Shown: positions 20,740 to 28,837 of the stretch, piece by piece
Layout of the letters: every line of letters begins with the position of its first letter
How positions within the stretch are numbered: the stretch's first letter is position 1
DNA from: Clostridium ganghwense
Lineage (GTDB): Bacteria > Bacillota > Clostridia > Clostridiales > Clostridiaceae
Assembly (NCBI RefSeq): GCF_026735165.1
Contig: NZ_JAPQES010000007.1
Location: 247,997 to 311,996 of the forward strand
Length of the DNA: 64,000 nt
Reading direction: 5' to 3'
Notes under the pieces: model-generated
What the model saw: only the letters and a program-made list of their open reading frames with translations
What the model was told of the DNA's origin: nothing
Databases searched by the model: none
Made by a program: the position numbers and the translations under genes

Positions 20740-21450
20740 TTATAAATTTTTTAAATAATTCTCCTCAGCTTCTTTCAAATATCTCCATTGACCTATAGGT
20801 AAATTATCCAAAGTTAATTTACCTATAGAATGTCGCTTTAATGCTATAACAGGATGACCAATTTTATCACACATTCTTCTGATTTGTCTATTTTTACCTT
20901 CATGAATTATTATCTTTACTTCACAGCTATTTTTAAATTTTTTTATTATTTTAAAATCAGCATTAGCTGTGATATATCCTCCTATATCTACACCATTACA
21001 AAACTCTTTAATCTTTTCATTAGATGGAATTCCTTTAATAATAGCTATATATACTTTATCGATTTCATGTCTTGGATGTATAATTTTATTATATATATCT
21101 CCGTCATTAGTAAGAATTATAATACCAGAAGTATCATAATCTAACCTGCCTATTGGATATATCCTCTCTTTTACATTTATTAAATCTAAAATAGTTTTTC
21201 TACCTTTTTCATCTTTAACTGTAGAAACATATCCTTCTGGCTTATTTAAAGCTATATATACTTTATTTTCTTCCTTAGTAATTAATTTAGAATCTACATA
21301 TACCTTATCTTTTAATAGATCAACCTTTACTCCAAGCTCACGAACTATAGTATCATTAACCTTAACTTTTCCTTCTAATATAATACTTTCACATTTTCTT
21401 CTGGAAGCTACACCACAAGAAGCCATATATTTTTGAAGTCGTTCTTTCAT
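20740..21450 (-). CDS. RsuA/RluB family pseudouridine synthase
   Basis: Converts uridine to pseudouridine in rRNA. An N-terminal S4 RNA-binding domain (residues 1-60, MKERLQKYMASCGVASRRK) is followed by the catalytic domain with the signature GRLDYDTSGIIILTNDGD; the Asp of RLDYDTSG is the catalytic residue. Length 236 residues fits RluB/RsuA enzymes. Whether it modifies 23S (RluB) or 16S (RsuA) cannot be decided from sequence alone. Confidence 0.92.
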   Translation of the reverse strand: MKERLQKYMASCGVASRRKCESIILEGKVKVNDTIVRELGVKVDLLKDKVYVDSKLITKEENKVYIALNKPEGYVSTVKDEKGRKTILDLINVKERIYPIGRLDYDTSGIIILTNDGDIYNKIIHPRHEIDKVYIAIIKGIPSNEKIKEFCNGVDIGGYITANADFKIIKKFKNSCEVKIIIHEGKNRQIRRMCDKIGHPVIALKRHSIGKLTLDNLPIGQWRYLKEAEENYLKNL

Positions 21451-21572
21451 TTATATCACCTACATAATTTTATTTATGGAATAATTATATATACATTTGT
21501 AATTTTTATCAATTATATAAATTTAAACTCAACATATATTTTTAGTTAAATTACACAATAAATATTATTTAA

Positions 21573-21932
21573 TTACTTTTTTACATATATTTTTCCACCC
21601 ATAATTCTTTTAATAACTTCTATTTTTTTATATCCTAATTTATATTTATTTAAATTTATTTGTACTATTTTAGCTTGGTATGGATTGATATTTAGTATTT
21701 TTTTTAATTCTTCTATATCATAATAATCTTTTTTTAGTAATCTTATTAATTCTTCTTGAAGATTTAATTTGTATTCTTTATCTACATATCTGTTTTTATG
21801 AGGACCATTTATCCCTCTATGATGCTCAAAACATAAATATATATAATTTAAAGGAATATCCAATCCTCCTTGACTTTTATATACTATATGATGTTTTTCG
21901 CCTAGTTTTCCACATAAAACACAATTTTTCAT
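21573..21932 (-). CDS. HNH-type nuclease-like protein
   Basis: A 119-residue protein. The N-terminus CVLCGKLGEKHHIVYKSQGG has a CxxC pair and the HH of an HNH motif, and LCFEHHRGINGPHKN completes a zinc-bound beta-beta-alpha metal fold. The C-terminal basic helices (YQAKIVQINLNKYKLGYKKI) may bind DNA. A housekeeping or small mobile endonuclease role is possible; its biological target is unknown. It is monocistronic. Confidence 0.7.
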   Translation of the reverse strand: MKNCVLCGKLGEKHHIVYKSQGGLDIPLNYIYLCFEHHRGINGPHKNRYVDKEYKLNLQEELIRLLKKDYYDIEELKKILNINPYQAKIVQINLNKYKLGYKKIEVIKRIMGGKIYVKK

Positions 21933-22002
21933 AGTATTCTTCTCCTATTTTATATAGAAAATAAAGTTATACTAGTTTATTAACATTTTTATTTAGTATA
22001 TA

Positions 22003-22107
22003 TTAATTACTTGCTAATAATTTACTAAACCAAAAATACCCCATTGCAAATCCAATTCCACTAAATCCAATTACAAATAGGAACCATTTCAATACCTTTA
22101 TTTTCAT
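22003..22107 (-). CDS. 34-residue single-pass membrane peptide
   Basis: Starts at ATG 22107 with GGGGGGATAATT directly before it. The peptide begins MKIKVLKW and then has one hydrophobic helix rich in Gly, Phe and Trp (WFLFVIGFSGIGFAMGYFWF). It lies alone in an intergenic space. No family recognised; the strong ribosome site and clean membrane helix are the only support. Confidence 0.55.
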   Translation of the reverse strand: MKIKVLKWFLFVIGFSGIGFAMGYFWFSKLLASN

Positions 22108-22263
22108 AATTATCCCCCCTATATATTTATTGTACTATTTATTTAAAATTTTATGAATCATTAAAAACATATTTACTTTAAAATGTACTTTTATTGTTTT
22201 TTATGGTATCTAATGATATATTAAATAGGTAAAAAAAACTATAAAGGAAGGCGGAACAATCAA

Positions 22264-23421
22264 ATGGCTAAATACGAGTTGATTGCCACAGCGGCATTCG
22301 GTTTAGAATCAATTGTCGCAAAAGAATTAAAGCGCTTAGGATATAAAGATTTGAAAGTTGAAAATGGTAAAGTTTCATATTGGGGAGATGAAGAGTGCAT
22401 ATGTAAGTCCAATCTTTGGCTTAGATGTGCTGATAGAGTTTTTATTAAATTAGCAGAATTTAAAGCTACTAGCTTTGAAGATTTATTTCAAGGTGCAAAA
22501 AAAATTGAATGGGCTGATTATTTACCAGAGGATGCTAATTTTATAGTTAATGCTAAATCAGTTAAATCTCAACTTTTTAGTCTTTCTGATATACAATCTA
22601 TTGTAAAAAAATCCATTGTAGAAAAGCTGAAGGAGACCTATGACACTGAATGGTTTAGTGAAAGTGGAAGCGTATATCCTATCCTTGTATCAATATTAAA
22701 TGATACGGTCACTATTTCTTTAGATACTAGTGGTGATGCATTACATAGGCGTGGTTACAGAGAAAAGGGTAGTGCTGCTCCATTAAAAGAAACTTTAGCA
22801 GCAGCTATGGTAATTTTAAGTGGATGGAGATATGATAGAAATTTTATTGATCCATTTTGCGGTTCAGGTACTATTCCTATCGAAGCTGCTTTGATAGCTA
22901 GAAATATTGCTCCAGGTCTCAATAGAAAATTTGCCTGTGAAGAATGGGAGTTTATTATTTCTAGCCTTACATGGAAAAAAGTAAGAAAAGAAGCTTATGA
23001 AGCAATAATATATGATAAAGAGTTTAATATATTTGGATATGATATTGATAGTAGAATAGTTCCGATTGCACGACAAAATGCAATTAAAGCTGGAGTTGAT
23101 GACTGTATTCATTTTCAAACTCAACCTGTTACTTCTTTAAATTCACATAAACATTATGGAACTATAGTATGTAATCCTCCATATGGTGAAAGATTAAATG
23201 AAATTAAAGAAGTGGAAGTTCTTTACAAAGATATGGGAAGAGTATTTACTAAATTAGATACTTGGTCTTACTTTATAATCACTTCATATGATGAGTTTGA
23301 AAAATGTTTTAATAAAAAATCTGATAAAAATAGAAAACTCTATAATGGAAGAATTCAATGCTATTACTATCAATATTTAGGTCCTAAACCACCTAAGAGG
23401 AATACTAAATCAAATAGTTAG
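22264..23421 (+). CDS. THUMP-domain class I RNA methyltransferase (RlmL N-terminal/YpsC-like)
   Basis: A 385-residue SAM-dependent N2-guanine RNA methyltransferase. The N-terminal THUMP domain (about 50-165) is followed by the UPF0020 methylase. The SAM loop DPFCGSGTIPIEAALIARN is around residue 198 and the catalytic NPPY at CNPPYGERL (about 303). The likely substrate is 23S rRNA, as for the N-terminal half of RlmL, but this is inferred. AAGGAAGGCGG precedes the ATG. Confidence 0.92.
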   Translation: MAKYELIATAAFGLESIVAKELKRLGYKDLKVENGKVSYWGDEECICKSNLWLRCADRVFIKLAEFKATSFEDLFQGAKKIEWADYLPEDANFIVNAKSVKSQLFSLSDIQSIVKKSIVEKLKETYDTEWFSESGSVYPILVSILNDTVTISLDTSGDALHRRGYREKGSAAPLKETLAAAMVILSGWRYDRNFIDPFCGSGTIPIEAALIARNIAPGLNRKFACEEWEFIISSLTWKKVRKEAYEAIIYDKEFNIFGYDIDSRIVPIARQNAIKAGVDDCIHFQTQPVTSLNSHKHYGTIVCNPPYGERLNEIKEVEVLYKDMGRVFTKLDTWSYFIITSYDEFEKCFNKKSDKNRKLYNGRIQCYYYQYLGPKPPKRNTKSNS

Positions 23422-23526
23422 TATTATATCTCCTAAAAATTTTTGTTATATTTCAGCGAATAAGAAGTTATATATAGTGGAATATTATATTTGAATAAAT
23501 ATAATCATTATATAAGGGAGATAAAT

Positions 23527-23685
23527 ATGGGAAAAAAAACTCAACCTAAAAAAGCAACAAAAAAAAATAATGATAATCGAGCAAATATTTTAAATCCCAA
23601 TTCCACTAGTTATGAAATGGCTTCTGAAGGATTAGTAACTGAAATTAATCCAGCAAACAATAAAACTAAAAACAATAAGGCTTAA
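23527..23685 (+). CDS. small basic hypothetical protein (52 residues)
   Basis: Start set at ATG 23527 because AAGGGAG lies 6 bases upstream. The protein is hydrophilic, with a Lys-rich N-terminus (MGKKTQPKKATKK) and an Asn/Lys-rich end. A strong terminator follows at once. It resembles the other tiny Lys-rich proteins in this window that have forespore-like promoters, but I see no such promoter here. Confidence 0.6.
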   Translation: MGKKTQPKKATKKNNDNRANILNPNSTSYEMASEGLVTEINPANNKTKNNKA

Positions 23686-23709
23686 TTATTTTAAGCCTTA
23701 TTGTTTTTA
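23668..23709 (+). terminator. terminator
   Basis: AAAAACAATAAGGCTTAA / TTAAGCCTTATTGTTTTT stem overlapping the stop of the small basic protein gene. Confidence 0.85.
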
Positions 23710-23752
23710 TATTAGTCACTACTTATAAAAATTAATATTATTTAAATTCAAG

Positions 23753-23766
23753 TGTTAACGTTTTAT
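23753..23766 (+). promoter_or_regulatory. possible cre site 1 (CcpA)
   Basis: TGTTAACGTTTTAT resembles the catabolite-responsive element TGTAAACGTTTACA and lies near a possible promoter region of the family 65 enzyme gene. Weak on its own. Confidence 0.35.
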
Positions 23767-23866
23767 ATAATTTATGATATACTTATAATATAATAAAATT
23801 AATTTTTGCACGAACATAGATAATATTGTAGTTAGATAAGTTCTAACTTTAATTTTTTAGAATTTA

Positions 23867-23882
23867 TGCAAACGTTTGTGCA
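23867..23882 (+). promoter_or_regulatory. probable cre site 2 (CcpA) or LacI-type operator
   Basis: TGCAAACGTTTGTGCA is a nearly perfect palindrome centred on CG, as expected of CcpA/LacI-family operators. It lies 59 bp before the ATG of the family 65 enzyme, in the leader or promoter zone. Confidence 0.6.
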
Positions 23883-23940
23883 AATCATATAGCTATCATT
23901 AAATTAATATACAATATATAAAAGGAGGTACTAATTAAAA

Positions 23941-26247
23941 ATGAAACAATACTTGAAATTAGATGAATGGAATATTATTGAAGAAGGTTTTAATCCTGAA
24001 AATAATGAAATATCCGAAAGTATATTTAGTTTAGGAAACGGATTTATGGGACAAAGAGCCAACTTTGAAGAAGAATATAGCGGAAACTCATTACAAGGAA
24101 GTTATATTGCAGGAGTATATTTCCCTGATAAAACAAGAGTAGGCTGGTGGAAAAATGGCTATCCTGAATATTTTGCAAAAGTTTTAAATTCAACAAATTG
24201 GATTGGAATTAACATAGTAATTGATGGTGAATCTCTTAACCTTGGTGAGTGTGAAGTAAAAAATTTCACTAGAATTTTGCACATGAAAGAAGGATATTTA
24301 GAAAGAGCTTTTAACGCTATATTAAAAAACGGAAAAGAAATAAGAGTAAATTCAAAACGTTTTATAAGTATGGCGCGTAATGAAATAGGAACCATTAAAT
24401 ATTCAATCTCCCCTATCAATTTTGATGGTTGCATAGAAATCACACCTTATTTAGATGGTGATATAATTAATAAAGACTCAAATTACGATGAAAAATTTTG
24501 GCTAGAAGTATTAAAAGGCGTAAAACCATACGAAGGTTATGTTATGTTGAAAACCAAAAAACTAGATTTTAATATTTGCTCTTATATGCGATTTGACATA
24601 ACAAAAAATGGTGAAAAATTAAATACATCAATAGACACTTTCCAAAAAGACAAGTATATCTCAAATACAGCAAAAATCGATTGCTGCAAAAACGATGAAA
24701 TAGTAGTCTATAAATATGTAGCAAATACTTCTTCGAGATATTACGATATAGATACACTTAGAGAAGTAACAGAAGATTTATCTCTTCAAGCACAAAATGC
24801 AGGTTTCCAAACTTTATTTGAGGAGCAAGTTAAAGCTTGGGATGAAAAATGGACACACAGTGATATTATTATTAAAGGAGATGTAGAAGCTCAACAAGCA
24901 ATTAGATTTAATATATTCCAATTAAACCAAACTTATACTGGTCAAGATGAAAGACTTAACATAGGTCCAAAAGGATTTACTGGTGAAAAATATGGAGGAA
25001 GTACTTACTGGGATACCGAAGCATATTGTCTTCCATTCTATTTAAGTACTGCTGAAGAAAAGGTTTCCAAAAACCTTCTTTTATATAGATATAAACAATT
25101 AGATAAAGCAATAGAAAACGCTGAGAAATTAGGTTTTACAAATGGTAGCGCTCTATATCCTATGGTTACTATGAATGGTGAAGAATGTCATAATGAATGG
25201 GAAATTACTTTTGAAGAAATTCACAGAAATGGAGCTATAGCTTATGGAATATATAATTATGTTAATTATACCGGAGATAAAAGCTATCTTGGTGAATACG
25301 GCCTTGATGTTCTTGTAGGAATTTCAAGATTTTGGGCTCAAAGAGTTAATTTCTCTACAGGAAAAAATAAATATGTTATGTTAGGCGTTACAGGCCCAAA
25401 TGAATATGAAAATAACGTTAATAATAACTGGTATACGAACACAATAGCTACATGGACTTTAGAATATACTATAGATGTTATTAATTATCTTAAAGAAAAT
25501 GATATTAAAAGATTTAATGAATTAGAAAACAAATTAAATATATCACCTGAAGAATTAGAGAATTGGCAACATATTATTGAAAATATGTATTACCCAGAAG
25601 ATAAAAATCTAGGTGTATTCTTACAACAAGATGGGTATATGGATAAAGAACAAGTTTTAGTTAAAGATTTAGACTCAAAACACTTACCTCTAAATCAAAA
25701 ATGGTCATGGGATAGAATTCTACGTTCTTGCTTTATTAAGCAAGCAGACGTACTTCAAGGACTATACTTCTTAGAAGACAGATATAATATAGATACAGTA
25801 AAAAGAAATTTTGAGTTTTATGAACCAAGAACAGTGCATGAATCTTCTTTATCACCATGTATCCATACTATCTTAGCGAGCAAAATAGGAAACGTTGAAA
25901 AGGCATATGAAATGTATCTTAGAACAGCTAGACTTGACCTTGATAACTACAACAATGATACTTGTGATGGCTGTCACACAACAAGCATGGCTGGAACTTG
26001 GATGGCATTTGTACAAGGTTTTGGTGGACTAAGAGTTAAAAATGATAAGTTGATTTTAAATCCACTTATTCCTGATCAATGGGAAGGTTATTCATTTAAA
26101 GTTATGTATAGAGGAAGTTTACTAAAAGTTGATGTTACTAGCAATAACATAGATATCAATAATGAAACTGATAAAGAAGTTCTACTTTCTATTTATGATA
26201 AAAATTATACAATTAAAGGGTATGAAACTTTAAATATTAGAAGATAA
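23941..26247 (+). CDS. glycoside hydrolase family 65 protein (disaccharide phosphorylase, kojibiose/maltose/trehalose type)
   Basis: A 768-residue cytoplasmic enzyme with no signal peptide. It has the family's N-terminal beta-sandwich (about 10-270), an (alpha/alpha)6 barrel (about 320-700) and a small C-terminal beta domain. The barrel segment NGEECHNEWEITFEEIHRNG around residues 412-431 contains the presumed general acid Glu (415). Family members phosphorolyse alpha-linked glucose disaccharides to beta-glucose-1-phosphate; the linkage cannot be assigned. No transporter or phosphoglucomutase is adjacent. The upstream palindrome predicts carbon catabolite control. Confidence 0.88.
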   Translation: MKQYLKLDEWNIIEEGFNPENNEISESIFSLGNGFMGQRANFEEEYSGNSLQGSYIAGVYFPDKTRVGWWKNGYPEYFAKVLNSTNWIGINIVIDGESLNLGECEVKNFTRILHMKEGYLERAFNAILKNGKEIRVNSKRFISMARNEIGTIKYSISPINFDGCIEITPYLDGDIINKDSNYDEKFWLEVLKGVKPYEGYVMLKTKKLDFNICSYMRFDITKNGEKLNTSIDTFQKDKYISNTAKIDCCKNDEIVVYKYVANTSSRYYDIDTLREVTEDLSLQAQNAGFQTLFEEQVKAWDEKWTHSDIIIKGDVEAQQAIRFNIFQLNQTYTGQDERLNIGPKGFTGEKYGGSTYWDTEAYCLPFYLSTAEEKVSKNLLLYRYKQLDKAIENAEKLGFTNGSALYPMVTMNGEECHNEWEITFEEIHRNGAIAYGIYNYVNYTGDKSYLGEYGLDVLVGISRFWAQRVNFSTGKNKYVMLGVTGPNEYENNVNNNWYTNTIATWTLEYTIDVINYLKENDIKRFNELENKLNISPEELENWQHIIENMYYPEDKNLGVFLQQDGYMDKEQVLVKDLDSKHLPLNQKWSWDRILRSCFIKQADVLQGLYFLEDRYNIDTVKRNFEFYEPRTVHESSLSPCIHTILASKIGNVEKAYEMYLRTARLDLDNYNNDTCDGCHTTSMAGTWMAFVQGFGGLRVKNDKLILNPLIPDQWEGYSFKVMYRGSLLKVDVTSNNIDINNETDKEVLLSIYDKNYTIKGYETLNIRR

Positions 26248-26266
26248 AATTTCATAGTTTTTAAAG

Positions 26267-26308
26267 TAAAAAAAGAGTGGGGAAATTAAACATTCCTACT
26301 CTTTTTTT
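26267..26308. terminator. bidirectional terminator
   Basis: AAAAAAAGAGT(A)GG / CCTACTCTTTTTTT stem between the family 65 gene and the convergent small gene. Confidence 0.75.
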
Positions 26309-26320
26309 ACAAGTATTATT

Positions 26321-26527
26321 CTATTTATTTTTTCTTAATTCCTTAATAATTTCTTCTAAATCTTTATTCAGTAGTTTATTTTTATCATTATCATCAATCT
26401 CTTTTTCCTCTAAAAGCTCAGATAAATTTTGTAAATTCTTTAAATTTTCCTCTAATTCCTCGTTGTATTTAGCATCTTTACCAATAACTTTACCGTTTTT
26501 ACACTTATAGAAAAAACTTAATTTCAT
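26321..26527 (-). CDS. small charged hypothetical protein, paralogue of the protein at 38372-38602
   Basis: Start at ATG 26527 with GAGGGAGGG 5-6 bases upstream; length 68 residues. It begins MKLSFFYKCKNGKVIG, matching MKISFFYKRKDGYII of the protein at 38372-38602, and then forms a long acidic amphipathic helix. Both genes sit at the tail of a plus-strand enzyme gene and have a GAATA box upstream (here 26572-26576), suggesting forespore expression. Function unknown. Confidence 0.7.
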   Translation of the reverse strand: MKLSFFYKCKNGKVIGKDAKYNEELEENLKNLQNLSELLEEKEIDDNDKNKLLNKDLEEIIKELRKNK

Positions 26528-26701
26528 ATTATTCCCTCCCTCGGTAAATTTATATTCAGTCAAGGGAATTTTATTCTCATATGATTAAATATCTATAAAT
26601 AAAATAACTTTCGACTATTTTACTTTTAAAATAGCTGAAAGTTATTTTATTTACCATATCCATTATATACATTTTATTAAAAAAACTTAAGTTAAATAAA
26701 G

Positions 26702-26827
26702 TTATTTTTTTACTTTATGCTTTAATCTACTATCAGATTCATTTAAATTACCATTACTTCCATTATCAGTTCTCTTAACTCCTTGAGCAGCTACCTGTTT
26801 ATTAGTAAGTTTTTTATTAATAGGCAT
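26702..26827 (-). CDS. 41-residue Lys-rich protein, probable minor spore protein
   Basis: Start at ATG 26827 with AAAGGAATG upstream. The hydrophilic peptide begins MPINKKLTNKQVAAQGVKRT, has an Asn/Ser stretch and ends HKVKK. A sigma-F-like promoter is at 26846-26874. Spore location is inferred from promoter and composition; no family recognised. Confidence 0.6.
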   Translation of the reverse strand: MPINKKLTNKQVAAQGVKRTDNGSNGNLNESDSRLKHKVKK

Positions 26828-26845
26828 ATTTTTTTTACATTCCTT

Positions 26846-26874
26846 TCATATTACCATTCGAATTAGTGTTATGC
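26846..26874 (-). promoter_or_regulatory. sigma-F-like promoter
   Basis: Minus strand: GCATA (26870-26874), 14-bp spacer, GGTAATATGA (26846-26855), directly before the 41-residue gene. Confidence 0.5.
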
Positions 26875-26965
26875 TTTATTATTTTATTATTAATAACTCT
26901 TATTTTACTACTGCTTTTATTTTGTATCAAAAATTTATTTAGTTACAAAAATAGTATCTCAACTC

Positions 26966-27094
26966 TTATTCTGTCGTTTTATCAAGTTTTGATAAAACTT
27001 TTTTATGAGATTTATGTTCTTTAGGCTTATGAGGGCTATTTTTATAACTTATGCTACTAGTCCTAGTATTTCCTGCATGTTGATGATCAGTCAT
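26966..27094 (-). CDS. 42-residue His/Lys-rich protein, probable minor spore protein
   Basis: Start at ATG 27094 with AAAGGGG 6 bases upstream. Sequence begins MTDHQHAGNTRTSSISYKN and continues with HKPKEHKSHKK. It is hydrophilic, with no Cys and no hydrophobic core. A sigma-F-like promoter lies at 27148-27177. Its composition resembles the 40-residue protein at 62598-62720 (shared TRTSS/TKRTKSS stretch). Confidence 0.6.
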   Translation of the reverse strand: MTDHQHAGNTRTSSISYKNSPHKPKEHKSHKKVLSKLDKTTE

Positions 27095-27147
27095 TTACAT
27101 ACCCCTTTCTAATAAAACTACCACAATTATTTTTTCTTCTTTCTTTA

Positions 27148-27177
27148 TTAGGTTTTCCATTGCAAAACCTTTTATAC
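27148..27177 (-). promoter_or_regulatory. sigma-F-like promoter
   Basis: Minus strand: GTATA (27173-27177), 14-bp spacer, GGAAAACCTAA (27148-27158). Confidence 0.5.
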
Positions 27178-27254
27178 TACAAATAAAATTATGCATCTTT
27201 ATTTCCTTGATGGATATTTTAAAACTTAATACCATGGTATCCATTAATATATCA

Positions 27255-27285
27255 GCATACTTAATGCTGATTTTTCACAATATAA
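27255..27285 (+). promoter_or_regulatory. sigma-G-like promoter of an alpha/beta SASP gene
   Basis: GCATA (27255-27259), 18-bp spacer, CAATATAA (27278-27285). This fits the sigma-G pattern GHATR-N18-CATnnTA reasonably and lies 65 bp before the SASP start. Confidence 0.5.
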
Positions 27286-27349
27286 TAGTGACAAAATAAT
27301 TAAAGCCATAACACACTGTAAAATATGAAGTATAAAGGAGGAATTATAT

Positions 27350-27526
27350 ATGAAACATTTAGTTCCAGAAGCTAGAAGTGGTTTGAATAAATTCAAAATG
27401 GAAGTAGCTAATGAACTTGGTGTTCCTTTTACAGATTACAATGGAGATCTTACTTCAAAACAATGTGGCAGTGTTGGTGGAGAAATGGTTAAAAGAATGG
27501 TAGAAGCATACGAAAGAAATTTATAA
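27350..27526 (+). CDS. alpha/beta-type small acid-soluble spore protein
   Basis: A 58-residue DNA-coating protein of the forespore. It has the first conserved helix with the germination protease site (KFKMEVANELGV, residues 14-25) and the second signature GGEMVKRMVEAYE (residues 43-55). The typical KQNGSVGGEM is KQCGSVGGEM here, with a Cys at residue 39, unusual for SASPs. AAAGGAGG precedes the ATG. About 86 bp upstream of its stop-to-start partner at 27671. Confidence 0.9.
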   Translation: MKHLVPEARSGLNKFKMEVANELGVPFTDYNGDLTSKQCGSVGGEMVKRMVEAYERNL

Positions 27527-27552
27527 TCTTAACTTAAATATAGTATAAATAA

Positions 27553-27594
27553 CAAAATAGGCATGTAGTTTTTAAACTACATGCCTATTTGCAT
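27553..27594 (+). terminator. terminator of the SASP gene
   Basis: ATAGGCATGTAGTTT / AAACTACATGCCTAT stem with a short loop. Confidence 0.8.
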
Positions 27595-27670
27595 AATACA
27601 TTAATATAGTTATTTTACATTCTTAAATTGTTTACAGAGTATATTAATATGAATAAAGGAGAGAATTCAT

Positions 27671-27895
27671 TTGTCAAAGAGACCTGCTGTACCAAAATCA
27701 AAAGAAGAATTAAATAAATTCAAAATAGAAGTTGCTAAAGATATGGGATTAGAAGAACAAACGGAAGAACATGAGTATATGGGAGACGTACCAACAAAAA
27801 TAGCTAGTAAAATGGCTAGAGGTGGAAATGTTGGAGGAGAGATGGTAAAAAGAATGATTGCTTCTGTTGAAAGTAATATGATAAATAAAAAATAA
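27671..27895 (+). CDS. divergent alpha/beta-type SASP with internal insertion (TTG start)
   Basis: A 74-residue protein with both SASP signatures: KFKIEVAKDMGL (residues 17-28) and GGNVGGEMVKRMIAS (52-66). About 15 extra residues (EEQTEEHEYMGDVPT region) separate the two helices, and an N-terminal extension rich in Pro and Lys is present. It begins at a TTG with AAAGGAGA upstream. It may be a minor SASP with different DNA affinity (inference). Confidence 0.85.
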   Translation: MSKRPAVPKSKEELNKFKIEVAKDMGLEEQTEEHEYMGDVPTKIASKMARGGNVGGEMVKRMIASVESNMINKK

Positions 27896-27966
27896 TTAGA
27901 TATCTATATGTATAAAATTCTAATACATGTCAATAATTTAAATATCCAGTCCCATATTTGTCACCT

Positions 27967-28003
27967 TAGTTTAAGTCTCAGGCATTGTGCTTGAGACTTA
28001 AAC
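27967..28003. terminator. terminator-like hairpin
   Basis: Perfect 13-bp stem AGTTTAAGTCTCA and complement with an 11-base loop, between the SASP gene and the convergent sspH-like gene. Confidence 0.65.
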
Positions 28004-28046
28004 TAATATTATGTGAATTTATTATATGCTACTACAAAATGAAAAA

Positions 28047-28223
28047 TCAATCCTCGTTTAAATCAGAAATAGCTACTTCCATACTCTCGTTTGTTTTCAA
28101 ATTCTTTATATGAGCGGTTTCATTCTCCCTTTCGATATATTTAATCCATATAGGATTGTTTTTATATGTTACATTTATTACGCCTAATGAATCAATTATT
28201 TCTTCTGCTCTTTCTTTAATCAT
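28047..28223 (-). CDS. sspH: H-type small acid-soluble spore protein
   Basis: A 58-residue protein matching SspH: MIKERAEEIIDSLGVINVTY at the start, then the family's PIWIKYIERENETAHI and the closing MEVAISDLNE. SspH proteins are minor forespore proteins. AGGGAGGT precedes the ATG. A sigma-G-like promoter (28245-28274) lies upstream on the same strand. The gene is too short for usual gene-calling limits but the match is clear. Confidence 0.85.
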   Translation of the reverse strand: MIKERAEEIIDSLGVINVTYKNNPIWIKYIERENETAHIKNLKTNESMEVAISDLNED

Positions 28224-28244
28224 AATAATACCTCCCTACATATG

Positions 28245-28274
28245 TAGTATTAATATAATATATTCAATTTATTC
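28245..28274 (-). promoter_or_regulatory. sigma-G-like promoter of sspH
   Basis: Minus strand: GAATA (28270-28274), 18-bp spacer, AATACTA (28245-28251), close to the CATnnTA element. Confidence 0.5.
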
Positions 28275-28353
28275 TTCTCGTTAAATATGAAAAACATAAT
28301 ACTGTATTTACTTATTTATTTGAATTTAATCTACCTTAAACTTTCATGTAAAA

Positions 28354-28415
28354 TTATAACCCCTCGGGAATTTTTATATGTTTTACATAATATGGAATGA
28401 ATATTGCAAGTTTAA
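28354..28415. repeat. copy 1 of a 60-bp intergenic repeat containing CCCCTCGGG
   Basis: Starts TTATAACCCCTCGGGAATTT and stays similar (roughly 85%) to 32342-32402 for about 60 bp. It is the most GC-rich short stretch of this intergenic region (28224-28837), which otherwise holds only AT-rich sequence and the two inverted repeats described below. Confidence 0.6.
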
Positions 28416-28663
28416 TATTATGTGTTTTCATATTCTACCATGTGTTTTTATTGTCTTCATCTATTTGTTTCATACATATATATTTCACCCCTATTTTCTT
28501 AGTTTAAAATAAACAATAGTAAGCTAAAATATATAAATGTATTGTTAAAGTTAATTAATATCACATTTAAATTTATATAAAAAAATAATTTTTAAAATGT
28601 AACAAATGTAGTTTTGTGTGATTATGAATATTTTAAAATTCACATTTTTATATAATCAATTAT

Positions 28664-28698
28664 GTATTTTATATAATGTGTATCATTATATAAAATAC
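28664..28698. repeat. perfect 15-bp inverted repeat upstream of a tyrosine recombinase
   Basis: Arms GTATTTTATATAATG (28664-28678) and its complement (28684-28698), 5-base centre TGTAT. No T-run suited to termination. It shares ATAATG...ATTAT with the neighbouring dif-like repeat and may be a degenerate relative of it. Confidence 0.6.
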
Positions 28699-28717
28699 AC
28701 TTTAAACTTTACAACGC

Positions 28718-28753
28718 TTTTACAATACATAATGTATATTATGTATTGTAAAA
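28718..28753. repeat. dif-like site: perfect 15-bp inverted repeat around TGTATA
   Basis: Arms 28718-28732 and 28739-28753 are perfectly complementary around the 6-bp centre TGTATA. The 17 bases CATAATGTATATTATGT equal the middle of the E. coli dif site (central region plus inner XerC and XerD contacts). It lies 84 bp before the recombinase start. A recombination site or an operator for the recombinase are both possible. Confidence 0.65.
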
Positions 28754-28837
28754 TATATAGCGGTATGATATAGTAATATCAAGGGTTAGAAGCTATTTTA
28801 ATACAAATAATATAAAATCACTGGAGGTTTGCAAAAC

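Noticed and set aside
28664..28753. The chromosome's replication terminus
   Set aside because: No switch of gene strand bias around the site; rRNA at 64 kb and most genes to its left read the same way.
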